From contig CM043954.1 in NCBI GenBank assembly GCA_014529385.2, positions 4,589,306 to 4,653,305 of the forward strand: a DNA stretch of 64,000 nucleotides, given 5' to 3'. This stretch comes from Adiantum capillus-veneris (Eukaryota > Streptophyta > Polypodiopsida > Polypodiales > Pteridaceae). The position numbers and the translations under genes are program-made. How positions within the stretch are numbered: position 1 is the first letter of the stretch; each line of letters starts with the position of its first letter. Shown here one piece after another: positions 20,594 through 30,946 of this stretch. The notes beneath the pieces are model-generated. The model was not told the DNA's origin and did not search any database. It saw only the letters and a program-made list of their open reading frames with translations.

Positions 20594-21257
20594 CAGAAAA
20601 AGTACACTTGCTAATTAAGAAGCATTAGGCTAATTACCGTTTAGGTTAATCAATTAGAGATTAATCTCCAATGAGTTCTGTGTAGTGTTCTCTCTAGATG
20701 AGAGAGAGAGAGTATCAAGGCTCCGAGTCTCCCTAAAATGTGAAGCTAGGGTTCCTATTTATAGTTTTCTGGAACTCATAAGCTCTCACCGACTGAAAAA
20801 GGCAGTTGTTTGCAGTTCAAGCAGTCCCCTATAGGTCAAAAAAATGCCCCCTGCTGCTAAATGAGTCCCTGGTAGGTCAGTGATGACCCTCCCATTACCT
20901 GCGCCAGCTTTTAAAATATCAATTCTGCTATATTTTGACCTATTTTGCTTCATTGGTAAATATCTTGTAAATATCTAGGAGTCCTTTAATAAAGTCTATG
21001 CTTAAATGATTACTGCAACCCTTCAATTTTACCTATTTTATTCAATTCACATTGTAAACTTCCAGGGGTCATAACTATGCCAGTTTTTATCGGAATTCAA
21101 TTCTGAAAATTTCTAGCTCGGGGTTTGCTATGCTTAAGATTCCAAAAATACCAATATTTGCCATGGTCGGACAATTCTACATTGCTTTTTAAATAATCAT
21201 ACCAGTTTGATTAAGCTTTATACAACCTTTAAGGTTTTAGAAACTGGAAACCTTACA

Positions 21258-21270
21258 ATCACCCCAACTT
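21258..21270 (-). promoter_or_regulatory. Polypurine tract of element L
   Basis: On the minus strand AGTTGGGGTGAT directly precedes the TGTAAGG start of the 3' LTR. A GGGGTGA core is common as a plus-strand primer in plant LTR elements. Confidence 0.6.
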
Positions 21271-23418
21271 AAGAATTTGAGATGTCCTCATCTCAACCGA
21301 AATTGGGAAAATCTTTGAGAAGAGAAATTCATCCCCCCCCCCAAGTGGCATCTTCAAAGGGATAACCTTTCCACTTTACCAAATGTTACTGATTATTCTA
21401 GTTTCTGGTTGGAGTTACTTGCTAGCCAATTTTTCCTCATGAAACTCTTAGTGTTGAGCCCATCTTAAAAACCTTTACAACCCATTTGTATCATCTCAAA
21501 AACCAGGTTAAATCAATTCCATAAAGGATCCATATATCCACCTTGTCAACATGAACGCGCTTGGTCTAACTGACCATTCAGAGAAATCAGCGTTCGACAA
21601 GTATCATATATTTCAGCTTTGCCAATCTGAACGCGCTTGGCGTATTCTTGCCATTCTGAGCAATCTGCGTTCGGCACAAGCTTCCACCATTGCATCGGAG
21701 GTACCTTCTCTGTGCTCTAACCTAGTTGACCAACATTATGTAAAGGGTTTTAAGAAGTATCATACCAAGAGTTCTTTTCGGCTTCTATTAGTCTCGTACC
21801 TTAATACTTTCATTTCTAGGTCATTTTCTAAGGAAGGTTATCGTGTGCACAAGAATGTGAGTTGGTTTCTTGATAACTATCGCATTTCTAAGATTCGAAT
21901 TTTTCCTTTCTAGCAAGAACCTCTTTATCATTTGCTAGATCTACCCTTAATTTATTTATGGAATACTTTGGATTCATTAAGTAATTTTGGAGAAGAAAAT
22001 TATGTATACCCTTATAATGTATAAGTAACTCAAGTTTTTACATTATTGATTTATAGTGGTTTACAAAGCTCTAAGATTGCTAACTATTGCCAAGCGAGTG
22101 GATCTTTTATCTTTCTTATTCATAAGGTTGGTTCTCCTATGATTGCATAAGATCTGGCTCCTCTTACTCTTCCTCTACCTCGTCCTCCATTTCTACTTCC
22201 TCTTAGATTATCTCCTTGATTTTGAGGAATGGCTCTAGCAGTAAGTCGAGGGTTTTGTTCTTCTGGACAGTTATTTCTATAGCATCCCATTTGATTGCAT
22301 CCATAGCACCTAACGTTTGGGAAGATCTGTTCTTAGTTCACTACTGCAGCTACTCCACGTTGTTGATATCCCTGGTTGGAATTTTCCCTGGCTCTTCTCC
22401 TAAAGTTACTAAATCCATTATAGTTCTTTGTAGAGTTGGTTCCTTTAGCTGCAAGAGGCTTAGCCCTGAGAAGGGCATCTTGTATTGATGTATGCCTCAT
22501 GGCTTTGTTCCATACCTCTGCATCTCGTTCCACGTTGACCCCTTTACCTTCGATGTTGGGGGGTTGCACTTGTTTGAGAAGAAACAAGCATGGTACAAAG
22601 AACAGAAGCAGGTATCTACATGGTTTCGTAAGATCGATGGACTGACAATTTAAAGACTTATGACATGACTAGGATTTAACTTTAGAATAGACACAAGATC
22701 AAGATATTCAATTCAAAAGACTTGGTTCTTTATTTATAAGGTGAATATTTACAAGGATAGCCTTACAAAAGAGCCTTAGGTATCTCATCCTAACTTGTCG
22801 TAAATTTTTGCGGCCTTTAAAGGATCCGCATAGCTGGCTGATTTGGAATATGGCGATACAAATGATGGGTGTTTGCAGTCAGATTTCTACAATCTTCTAA
22901 CTGATTGGTATAATATTTCTTATACTCATTGGAAATTGGAAAGTAAATTATAAGGTCCAAAATCTTAGGGGTATTTTGAGAAAAAGTTCTGATTCTTCGA
23001 TATGGAATTATCTCCACCAATTTATCGCATACCCATTCGTTCAGGGGTTTCCCCGTGCCTCCTGGATAAGTGGGAACAGTGATACTCGAGTTTGTACCCA
23101 AGAAGTAGTACAACTCAACCACTCTCAATTCCTTCCCCAGCGTAGTTCTTTAAATCCGTGGTAAGACATCGGAGCTTCCAAGCATTGATGTAATAAGTCC
23201 CGCCTTCATTGCTCCATTTAAGCTCCCAGCCTTTATCTATCCGAGTCGAATGAGGAGTGTGAGCCTTCATTAGTAGCTCCATCACGCTCCGTCGGAAAAA
23301 AATAGTTTGGAGAACGACAAGCACTCTCATAAATAAGCTCAAAGACTTGGAACTTGAGATATTCAATCCCAGGATCTTCCTGAATTATCGACGCATAAGA
23401 CTTTGGTTAGCTAACCAA

Positions 23419-23421
<3 letters not shown>
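21271..23421 (-). pseudogene. Gag-like remnants in the interior of element L
   Basis: Only short minus-strand frames are left. A CCHC knuckle is visible at 22,267-22,308 (CYGCNQMGCYRNNC), in which the expected His is Cys; it follows a basic, Asn/Gln-rich segment (NFRRRARENSNQGYQQRG), separated by a TAA. Upstream frames at 22,817-23,128 and 23,115-23,366 include KWSNEGGTYYINAWKLRCLT and EWVCDKLVEIIPYRRIRTF, which I do not recognise but which may be the rest of gag. No protease, RT or integrase is present, as expected for a non-autonomous element. Confidence 0.5.

Positions 23422-23488
<67 letters not shown>
23422..23488. repeat. (TA)n microsatellite
   Basis: About 67 bp of pure alternating T and A inside element L, close to its PBS. 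Confidence 0.97.
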
Positions 23489-23490
<2 letters not shown>

Positions 23491-23550
23491 CTTTTTATAT
23501 TTTCACACAGTACGAAATTTTTCCAAACTAACACAGGCTTTGAAACCTAG

Positions 23551-23562
23551 GCTTTGATACCA
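23551..23562 (-). promoter_or_regulatory. Primer binding site, initiator-Met tRNA type
   Basis: On the minus strand TGGTATCAAAGC, two bases from the 5' LTR end at 23,565. It differs by one base from the classic plant TGGTATCAGAGC, complementary to the 3' end of initiator methionine tRNA. It sets the orientation of element L. Confidence 0.85.
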
Positions 23563-23564
23563 CT

Positions 23565-26500
23565 TGTAAGGTCCCCAACCCGCCTATATCGAGATTGGGA
23601 TGGGATCCTTGACAGGTCTCTAGGTTTGATAAAACTCAGAGTCTCTAAACAAGAAAAATCCAAGGAATAGACCCTTACCATTGACAATGGCTTGGCTCTA
23701 TAGCCTTAGAAGAAGACCTAGTCCTGTCTCGCAGAAGAAACGGGACAACCTTTTAAAATTCCAAAGAAAACTATTTCGGCCCTATAACTGCGACAATTGG
23801 GCTAAGGTATCCTCAACCAACATTTTTTCCCCCCTAACAGATGTGAGGGCACAGCCGCTGGTGGACTCCTCTTCCAAGTGAAGAAGTTTTCTAAACGTTT
23901 TAGTGCGCAGGGATGGATAGTTACCTGACTAATCAGGTCCACCCGTCCTTGATTGACAACCTTAGCCAATCCCCACTTACCACCCCGCACTTACACAAGA
24001 TTCATTTATCTTATTATTACATTGTTTTAACATTTAAAATAATGGTCTCTTTTAACGTTCCATCACAGTAATTCCTTGAAGACAGCATTGAAAGCATTCT
24101 TTTAGAAAACAGACATCATAAAACTTAAGACAAGGTACTGTCAATCAAAACATTATCCATAATAACCATAACCAGTACTCTTCTTGTCTCAAGACCACCT
24201 AAGGGTGAAAAACGACACCCATTCCTTATTCAAATCCGGAGTGGATAAACCCCCACCCAAGGTTCCGGGTGCCTATACACCAAACCAGTTGCCCATACAA
24301 CCGGGCGACTCCCCTAGGATAAGAAAACGGTATCCTAACTAATGTAGAAACATCAAGACATGACACAGAGTAAAAACTCAACGTTCATGGGGGTAACCGA
24401 CTTATTCGTGGCTAGAAAGCCAATCATTATCATCAATTTATACTAAGGAGTCGGAGGTGTCTTGAGACAAGCTGTCTTAAGGATGGTCAAACATTTCTTT
24501 CCTATTTCAACCAGTTTTAACCCAAACAATTCTTTCCTACATTATAAACAAATGCACGTTGGAAGTTACCTTCCGTTTTTAGCCAGTTTATCCTTCTTAC
24601 GTATGCAATGCTAACTTATAAAAGAACTTAAACTAATTAAAGAATTAATTGAATAATGGGAAACCCACCTGGGATTGATTGGCCATCTGTTGTTGCGCTG
24701 ACGCCTGAAGACTCTCCTCCGTAGGCCTACTACTAGGCCCGGCTTTGTTGTCGTGCGACGCTCTAGTTTGTTTTGGAGCTACGTCCTCATCATCAGATAT
24801 AGGATTTTCTCGGGTCTTTTTTGGTATCATAACTTCTTATCCTTATAAAAAGGACGTCTTATCATTAGGTAAATAGTTCAAAATCTAGACTTAACCTTTG
24901 TATTCAATCGTAACCCATCCAAGGTTAAATTTATAGTCTTAATTGGTAAATTCTTGACCTAGTAATTTTTTATTTGTCTATATGGGTATGATAACTTTTT
25001 CCATTGCTTCCCTAATGGTTTTCTAAGCTCTTCTAATTTTATTATAATTTTCTATATCTTTTTCTCTAATTTTCTCATTGACTTTTAAGCTAATAATCTA
25101 CTTATTTTGGGCTTAATATTTATTGTATTTAATTTCTCTTAAAGATTTCATTTCCTCAACTTGATATCATAGGTTTACACTTACTATAATTTTCCTAAAA
25201 ACTTTTGACCACAAAGTCTATTTATTTTAATTAATCATTCGCTAAAAATAGGACTTTTGGTCAAATATAATTTTCTAACCTCACCAATTAACTACGGTAT
25301 AACTACTACAAGTAGATAAGGATATTTTTGACCTCTCGTAATGATCTTATATTTTCTAACTTAATTATATAATTTCCATCTTCAAGTTTCAGCTAAAATT
25401 AGGACAATTTGACTTAGATAAATATCTATACTACTTTTCTAACCTTGGCATAATTATCACGGCCTATTACCCTATATTATAGCTCTGATAAATAGCATGT
25501 AATCATATAGCATGATTTACTAGTTTCCCTCTTTAGTTTTTAGCTAAAAATAGTATAATTTGACTTAGATAAATATCTATACTACTTTTCTAACCTTAGC
25601 ATAATTATCATGGCCTATTTACCCTATATTATAGCTCTGATAAATAGCATGTAATCATACAGCATGATTTACTAATTTCCCTCCTTAGTTTTTAGCTAAA
25701 AATAGTGTAATTTGACTTAGATAAATATCGATACTACTTTTCTAATCTTGGCATAATTATCACGGCATTTGCATCATGTAATATAGCTCTGATAAATAGC
25801 ATGTAATCATATAGCATGATTTACTAATTTTCCTCTTTAGTTTTTAGCTAAAAATAGTGTAATTTGACTTAGATAAATATCTATACTACTTTTCTAACCT
25901 TGACATAATTATCACGACCTCTTTACCCTATAATACAGCTCTAAAAAATAGCATGTAATTATAACACATGATTTACAAATTTCCCTGTTTACTTTACTCC
26001 TAAAAACAGCGTAATTTCACTAATATAATTAGTTAAATTAATTATCTGAGATTAGCATAATTATCATGATTTTCCTAACATCGAATTAACCTCTAATAAA
26101 TGACTCAATTCAATTGAAACCTATTTGCTAATTTCCCCTATTTAAATTGTCCAAAAATAGAGTATTTATACTAAAGTAATTAGCTAGATTAATTATCTTA
26201 GCTTCTCCTAATTATCACGGGTTTTTTAACACCTAATTAACCACTGATAAATATCTCAGAGCATTTGAAATCAGTTTACTAATTTTCCCTATTTAATTTT
26301 CTCTAAAAACAGAGTATTTTTGCTAAAGTAATTAGCTAGATTAATTATCTGAGCTTCTTCTAATTATTATGAATTTTGTAATACTTGATTAACCACCGAT
26401 AAATATATCACAGCATTTAAAATCAATTTACTAATTTCCCGTATTTAAATTGCTCAAAAAACAAAGTATTTCTACTAAAGTAATTAACTAGATTAATTAT

Positions 26501-28170
26501 CTGAGCTTCTCCTAATTATCACAGGTTCTTTAACACCTAAAACACTGATAAATATTTCCCAGCATTTGAAATCAATTTACTGATTTCCCCTATTTAAATT
26601 TCTCAAAAAAGAGAGTATTTCTGCTAAAGTAATTAGCTAGATTATTTATCTGAGCTTTTTCTAATTATCACTGGCTCTTCAACACCTAATCAACCACGGA
26701 TAAATATATCACAGCATTTGGAATCAATTTACTAATTTCCCCTATTTAAATTGCTCACAAAACATAGTATTTCTTCTAAAGTAATTAGCTATATTAATTA
26801 TATGAGCTTCTTCTAATTATCACAAGTTTTGTAACACCTATTTAACCACTGATGAATATATCACAGCATTTGAAATCAATTTACTAATTTCTCCTATTTA
26901 AATTGCTCAAAAAATAGAGTATTTTTACTAAAGTAATTAGCTAGATTAATTATCTAAGTATCAACTAATTATCACACGTTCCTTAATACCTAATTAACCA
27001 CTAATAAATATATCATGGCATTTGAAATCAAGTTACTAATTTCCCCTATTTAAATTGCTAAAAAAACAGAGTATTTCTACTAAAGTAATTAGCTAGATTA
27101 ATTTTTTGATCTTCTCCTAATTATCACGAGTTTCTTAATACCTAATTAACTACTAATAAATATTTCACAGCATTTGAAATCAATTTACTAATTTTCCTTA
27201 TTTAATTTGATCAAAAAATAGAGTAATTCTGTCAAGTTAATTAGGAAAATTACTCAAAAAAATTTAGGATAATTTTCCTAGCTTAATGACTGTTTAATGC
27301 AACTTTAATAATTACCTCAACTTAATCTAAGCTTAATTAATATATTTATCATTAATTCATGGTTAATTTGGCTAATTTCAGTCCTAATATGATAGGATAA
27401 TTAATTAGCATAATATTACTAAACTTAATTACATTAATCAATAGAGATTAATTAATTAAGAGAGGTTTTATGAGTATACATAAGCCTAATCTTTGATTTA
27501 TTAACAAAATAGCTTAATCTACCCTTGCTAATTAAGAAGGATTAGGCTAATTACCGTTTAGGTTAATCAATTAGAGATTAATCTCTAATTATTTTTGTGT
27601 AGTGTTCTCTCTAGATGAGAGAGAGAGTATCAAGGCTCTGAGTCTCCCTAAAATGTGAAGCTAGGGATCTTATTTATAGTTTTCTGGCACTCATAAGCTC
27701 TCACCGGCTAAAAAAGGCAGTTGCTTGCAGTTCAAGCAGTCCCCTATAGGTCAAAAAACTCCCCGTGCTGCTAAATGAGTCCCTGGCAGGTCAGTGATGA
27801 CCCTCCCATTACCTGTCAGCTTTTAAAATATCAATTCTGCTATATTTTGACCTATTTTTGCTTAATTGGTAAATATCTTGTAAGTATCTAGGAGGCCTTT
27901 AATAAAGTCTATGTTTAAATGATGACTGCAACCCTTCAATTTTACCTATTTTACTCAATTCACAATGTAAACTTCCAGGGGTCATAACTATGCCAGTTTT
28001 TATCGGAATTCAATTCTGAAAATTTCTAGCCCGGGGTTTGCTCTGCTTAAGATTCCAAAAATACCAATATTTGCCATGGTCGGACAATTCTACATTGCTT
28101 TTTTAATAATCATATCAGTTTGATTAAGCTTTATACAACCATTAAGGTTTCAAAAACTGGAAACCTTACA
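23565..28170 (-). repeat. 5' LTR of element L, 4606 bp
   Basis: Termini are TGTAAGGT and ACCTTACA, a perfect 8-bp inverted repeat. It is unusually long for an LTR because it contains a satellite array (about 25,360-27,235). Small ORFs duplicated in both LTRs (for example 13,197 and 23,681) have no coding meaning. Confidence 0.92.
25360..27235 (-). repeat. ~150-bp satellite array inside the 5' LTR
   Basis: About twelve units. The first four share TAGCTCTGATAAATAGCATG, TTTACTAATTTCC and CTTAGATAAATATC; the remaining eight form a diverged subfamily with AAAGTAATTAGCTAGATTAA, TTCTCCTAATTATCAC and CACAGCATTTGAAATCA, repeating at about 26,268, 26,425, 26,572, 26,726, 26,878, 27,029 and 27,180 (period about 150 bp). 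The other LTR has only about one unit before the foreign block. Confidence 0.88.
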
Positions 28171-28380
28171 TTGATATTCTCTTTTGTGTGCTTTCTTTGT
28201 GTGTGTGAGTGCAAGAGAGAAAGAGTGGGACTTCTTTGATTTCACTTCCTTCCAAACCCTAGTCTTCATGGAATCTATGGTTTAGTTCCTTCATATAGTT
28301 TTTTGGAGTTCTCCCACAAACTCTCACAGTCATAAGCCCAGTGCTTTCCTGGCAAGACTGCAAATTTCTCGACATATTTT

Positions 28381-28394
28381 TGGTGAACCCGACG
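28381..28394 (+). promoter_or_regulatory. Possible primer binding site of element A
   Basis: TGGTGAACCCGACG lies after a T run, about 35 bases before the gag start at 28,428. TGG-start sequences at this position match the CCA end of a tRNA; I cannot name the tRNA. Confidence 0.5.
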
Positions 28395-28427
28395 AGAATC
28401 TGCCAGGGTGAGAGTTTTCGGGTAACC

Positions 28428-30112
28428 ATGGGTGATCATGTTGAGAAACAGAGTATGCATTTTGACCCAGCAACAATGCAAATGTTTCAAGCATTTGCAA
28501 TGTTCATGCAACAACAACATGCCACTGAAAGAAGGGAGATTTCTGCAATGAAGGCCATACAAGCGGTCATCAACAGAATGGATCAGTTCAATGGAAAAGA
28601 TGTAACCAAGTACTTATGCGAGTATGTGAAAGAGATGGAGCTGCATTGCGTGTCAGTAGGTGAGATGAGTCAAAGTTTTGGGCTAGTTGTTGCTCCAGAA
28701 ATTAGGGAACATGTTAGGGGAATTAAAGATGGGCATGTGAGAAACTGGGAAGAACTCAAAGTAGCTTTGAAGGAGGAATATTTCATGGAGGACTCTGAGA
28801 GGGTGACCAAAAGGACATTCTTAGAATGGGTAGTCAAGCCAAAGCAAGGACTATCAATAATAGAGATACTTAGAGAATTTGAGCTGCGCTATGCACAACT
28901 CAATGAGACAGAAAGGGCCACACTAGATGCAGAGAAGACATATCTTTTCTTACAAGCTGCAGGTAAAGAGTTTCAAGAAAATTTGGAGCTTCTTCTTGAA
29001 GATAAAGATGCTGAGCAAGGACTAAAGACCAATTGGAATGAGGTTGAGGTGTTGTCTCACTGCTTGCCAAACGACAAAGAAGAAGGGACAAGATGGTAGT
29101 AAACACTACAAGTCCTTCCACCTCAACTTCTGACAAAATGGTAAAGCCTACTTTTAGCGTTCCTAAGTTTGATGAGTCCATGCTAGATGAGCTTGTAAAG
29201 GGAATGCATGACTTGAAGGTGAATCTTGCAAATCTTGAAGAAAAAGGCCAACCATCAGGGCCACTTCCTAGGCAAAGACAATAGCCCAAAGAAGGGTTTG
29301 TTAATAGATGTATTTGGTGTGATAGTACAGACCATGTAAGAAGGGATTGTGATGATTTTAGTGATGCTTTGTCAAAAGATGTTGTCTTTTTTAAGGATGG
29401 TAAAATCCACTTAAGAGAGACAGGCCTACCCTTGAGAACTAACTTTGGGAAGGGGGGAATGCAAACCTTAGTTGAACTTGATATGGCAACTAACCATGCC
29501 ACCTCTTCAGTTGAGGCAGCTACTTATGGAGTAAAAATTGAGCATCTTAGTGATGAAGAGGTGAGTGACCATCATGGTCAAATTTGGCCAAATGTCATGC
29601 AATTAGCTAAAAAGGGAAAGCTTACAAAAGAGATTATACATGAAGCAGGTGATTGCATACGTTTAGAAACAGGATGGAATGATCTAGTGGACTCATTGTC
29701 AGTGCATGACTACATTAAAAAATTCCAACAAAATGAGGCTATTGTAGAAGAGAAGCGCAGATGTGAGAATGCTGATGAAGGACCATCAAAAAGAGCTTCT
29801 AGGAGTGGGGGAAGAAGCGACTCAATGCCTTCTCAAACACCCTCGACACAAGGAGCATCTCCACCTAAAGTATTCATGGAGGAGTCTACAACAGGAAAGA
29901 AGAAAGAGCCAACAAAAGGTAAGACAAAAGGCCCAACTTATAAACTACAATCTGATATTGAGGTTGCTACATATTTAAATAAAGTCTTGGAGGAAAGGAT
30001 CTTGAATAACAAGATTGAGTTTACTCTGGGAGAAGTTCTTAACATTGCAAAGTGTGAATTCCATGAGAAGATCATTGACATCATCAAGAGGAAGAGGCAA
30101 ACTCTTGCTGAA
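28428..30112 (+). pseudogene. Gag polyprotein of element A with CCHC knuckle
   Basis: The first frame runs from ATG 28,428 (MGDHVEKQ) to a stop at 29,097. It has a gag capsid-like core (FNGKDVTKYLCEYVKEMELH, then WEELKVALKEEYF). A shift of frame leads into 29,093-30,127, with one TAG at 29,282-29,284. That frame carries an intact CCHC zinc knuckle at 29,309-29,350 (CIWCDSTDHVRRDC), followed by a Gly-rich NFGKGGM segment and a Lys/Ser/Thr-rich linker. Near the end, YKLQSDIE...ILNNKIEFTLGEVLNIA resembles a DUF4100-like region that I associate with gag of some Ty3-type elements. The last residues read into B1 LTR sequence. Confidence 0.7.
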
Positions 30113-30924
30113 CATTACACATTTTAGACCTTGGCTAAGGTATAAAAGCCAACTTTGTAAAGTTTTGATTAAGTTTTCGATAATGAAATACACAGCGTGA
30201 GCTAACGGCTCTCACTCCTCTCCTTCTCGCGCTTCCTACTCCCTCCCCGATTGTCACATTGCAGTCGTGTTTGTTGCATTGCAACCACGGGTAAGATTTC
30301 TACGCATTGACGTGAGCACTTCACAATATTTTGTAGCTTTTGGCGTCGCCGATCCACGGCTTAATTTCATCATAACTAGAAATTTACACTTTCAAATAAA
30401 AAACTAAGCATAGGCAGGGTATTGGGGCATCATTGCTAAGCATTTAGATGCATTCTGGGTCGTAAACGACTAGGTCAAAATCCCACTGCTGTTAATAATC
30501 GCGATTTTGGAACTTGATCTAAAGTGGGGTTTGAGACCATAAGCATGTGTGCTTAGGTCCTATAAACATGTCCTAGAAGTTCCGTTACGTTTGGATATCA
30601 TTTGATGCTGCACAACAGATGTGATTTGTTTATCGATGAGCGATTGGCTTTTGGTGATTTCAGTCACTTGAGTGTAGCTTGAGTTAGATGCGAGTTGTTA
30701 GTTGTTTTCCGAGAGATTGACAACCTCTTGTAGCTTCTATGCACTAGTCGAGTGAGCTTCGTCCCATAGATGCGAGTTGTTAGTTGTTTTCCAAGAGATT
30801 GACAACCTCTTGTAGCCTCTATGGACTAGTCGAGTCAGCTTCGTCCCATGGATTGACAAATAAATCGTGGTTCTTGCTAATACTACAATAAGATAGGATA
30901 GTGAGGTTAGACATGCATCCCACA
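30112..30924 (+). repeat. 5'-truncated 5' LTR of B1
   Basis: It aligns with 48,391-49,123 from ACACATTTTAGACCTTGGC onward and ends TGCATCCCACA. About 280 bp of its U3 side is missing. It has a TATA box (TATAAAAG, 30,141-30,148) and an 82-bp tandem duplication (from 30,687 and 30,769) that the 3' LTR lacks. Confidence 0.85.
30141..30148 (+). promoter_or_regulatory. LTR TATA box (B family)
   Basis: GGTATAAAAGCC is conserved in all three B-family LTR copies (30,139, 48,418 and 49,677), suggesting the core promoter of the element. Confidence 0.65.
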
Positions 30925-30946
30925 TTTGGCGCCTTTTGCCGGGGAT
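30925..30946 (+). promoter_or_regulatory. Primer binding site, Asp-tRNA type (B1)
   Basis: TTTGGCGCC followed by TTTTGCCGGGGATCG abuts the LTR end. It closely resembles the plant TGGCGCC-GTT-GCCGGGGA site used by many Ty3/gypsy elements and usually assigned to aspartate tRNA. Confidence 0.75.

Larger units (their letters stand above)
15356..20606 (-). mobile_element. Plasmid-like replication block inserted in the LTR
   Basis: Between the points where the two LTRs stop aligning (near 15,355) and resume (20,607) lies about 5.25 kb with no match in the other LTR. It is clearly GC-richer than its AT-rich surroundings. All likely genes are on the minus strand in the order orf81, orf64, orf110, primase-polymerase-like, D5/SF3 helicase, polymerase-palm-like, orf177, mostly with short gaps and Shine-Dalgarno-like sites. 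This is prokaryotic or organellar gene style. The gene content resembles plasmid replication modules and the mobile ORFs reported in fern plastid genomes; that link is inference. Junctions show no inverted repeats or integrase gene. Confidence 0.8.
13081..21257 (-). repeat. 3' LTR of element L, carrying a foreign block
   Basis: It aligns closely with 23,565-28,170 over 13,081-15,355 and 20,607-21,257. It differs in two large ways: it has three copies of a segment near 14.4-14.9 kb where the other LTR has one, and about 2 kb of satellite is replaced by the foreign block at 15,356-20,606. It ends CCTTACA at 21,257. Confidence 0.9.
13081..28170 (-). mobile_element. Non-autonomous giant-LTR retrotransposon L (LARD-like)
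   Basis: The boundaries are well supported. The 5-bp target duplication TTGAT is at 13,076-13,080 and 28,171-28,175. Both LTRs begin TGTAAGGTCCCCAACC and end AACCTTACA. The interior (21,258-23,564, 2307 bp) has a PBS next to one LTR and a purine tract next to the other, both in minus orientation. The right LTR is 4606 bp. The left LTR is 8177 bp because a 5.25 kb foreign block has replaced part of it. No RT, integrase or protease is present, only gag-like remnants, so the element depended on proteins from elsewhere. Confidence 0.92.
28176..30112 (+). mobile_element. Leader and gag fragment of Ty3-like element A
   Basis: After the L insertion site comes a leader, a primer-binding-like TGGTGAACCCGACG at 28,381 and a gag frame. 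The fragment is abruptly joined at about 30,112 to a truncated LTR of element B1, so protease and pol were lost by recombination. Confidence 0.65.

Noticed and set aside
25360-27235. CRISPR array
   Set aside because: Units of ~150 bp are repeated along their full length with no short repeat-unique spacer pattern; this is a satellite in an LTR of a plant.
28275-28562. Minus-strand ORF over the element A leader
   Set aside because: Antisense shadow of the leader and gag start.
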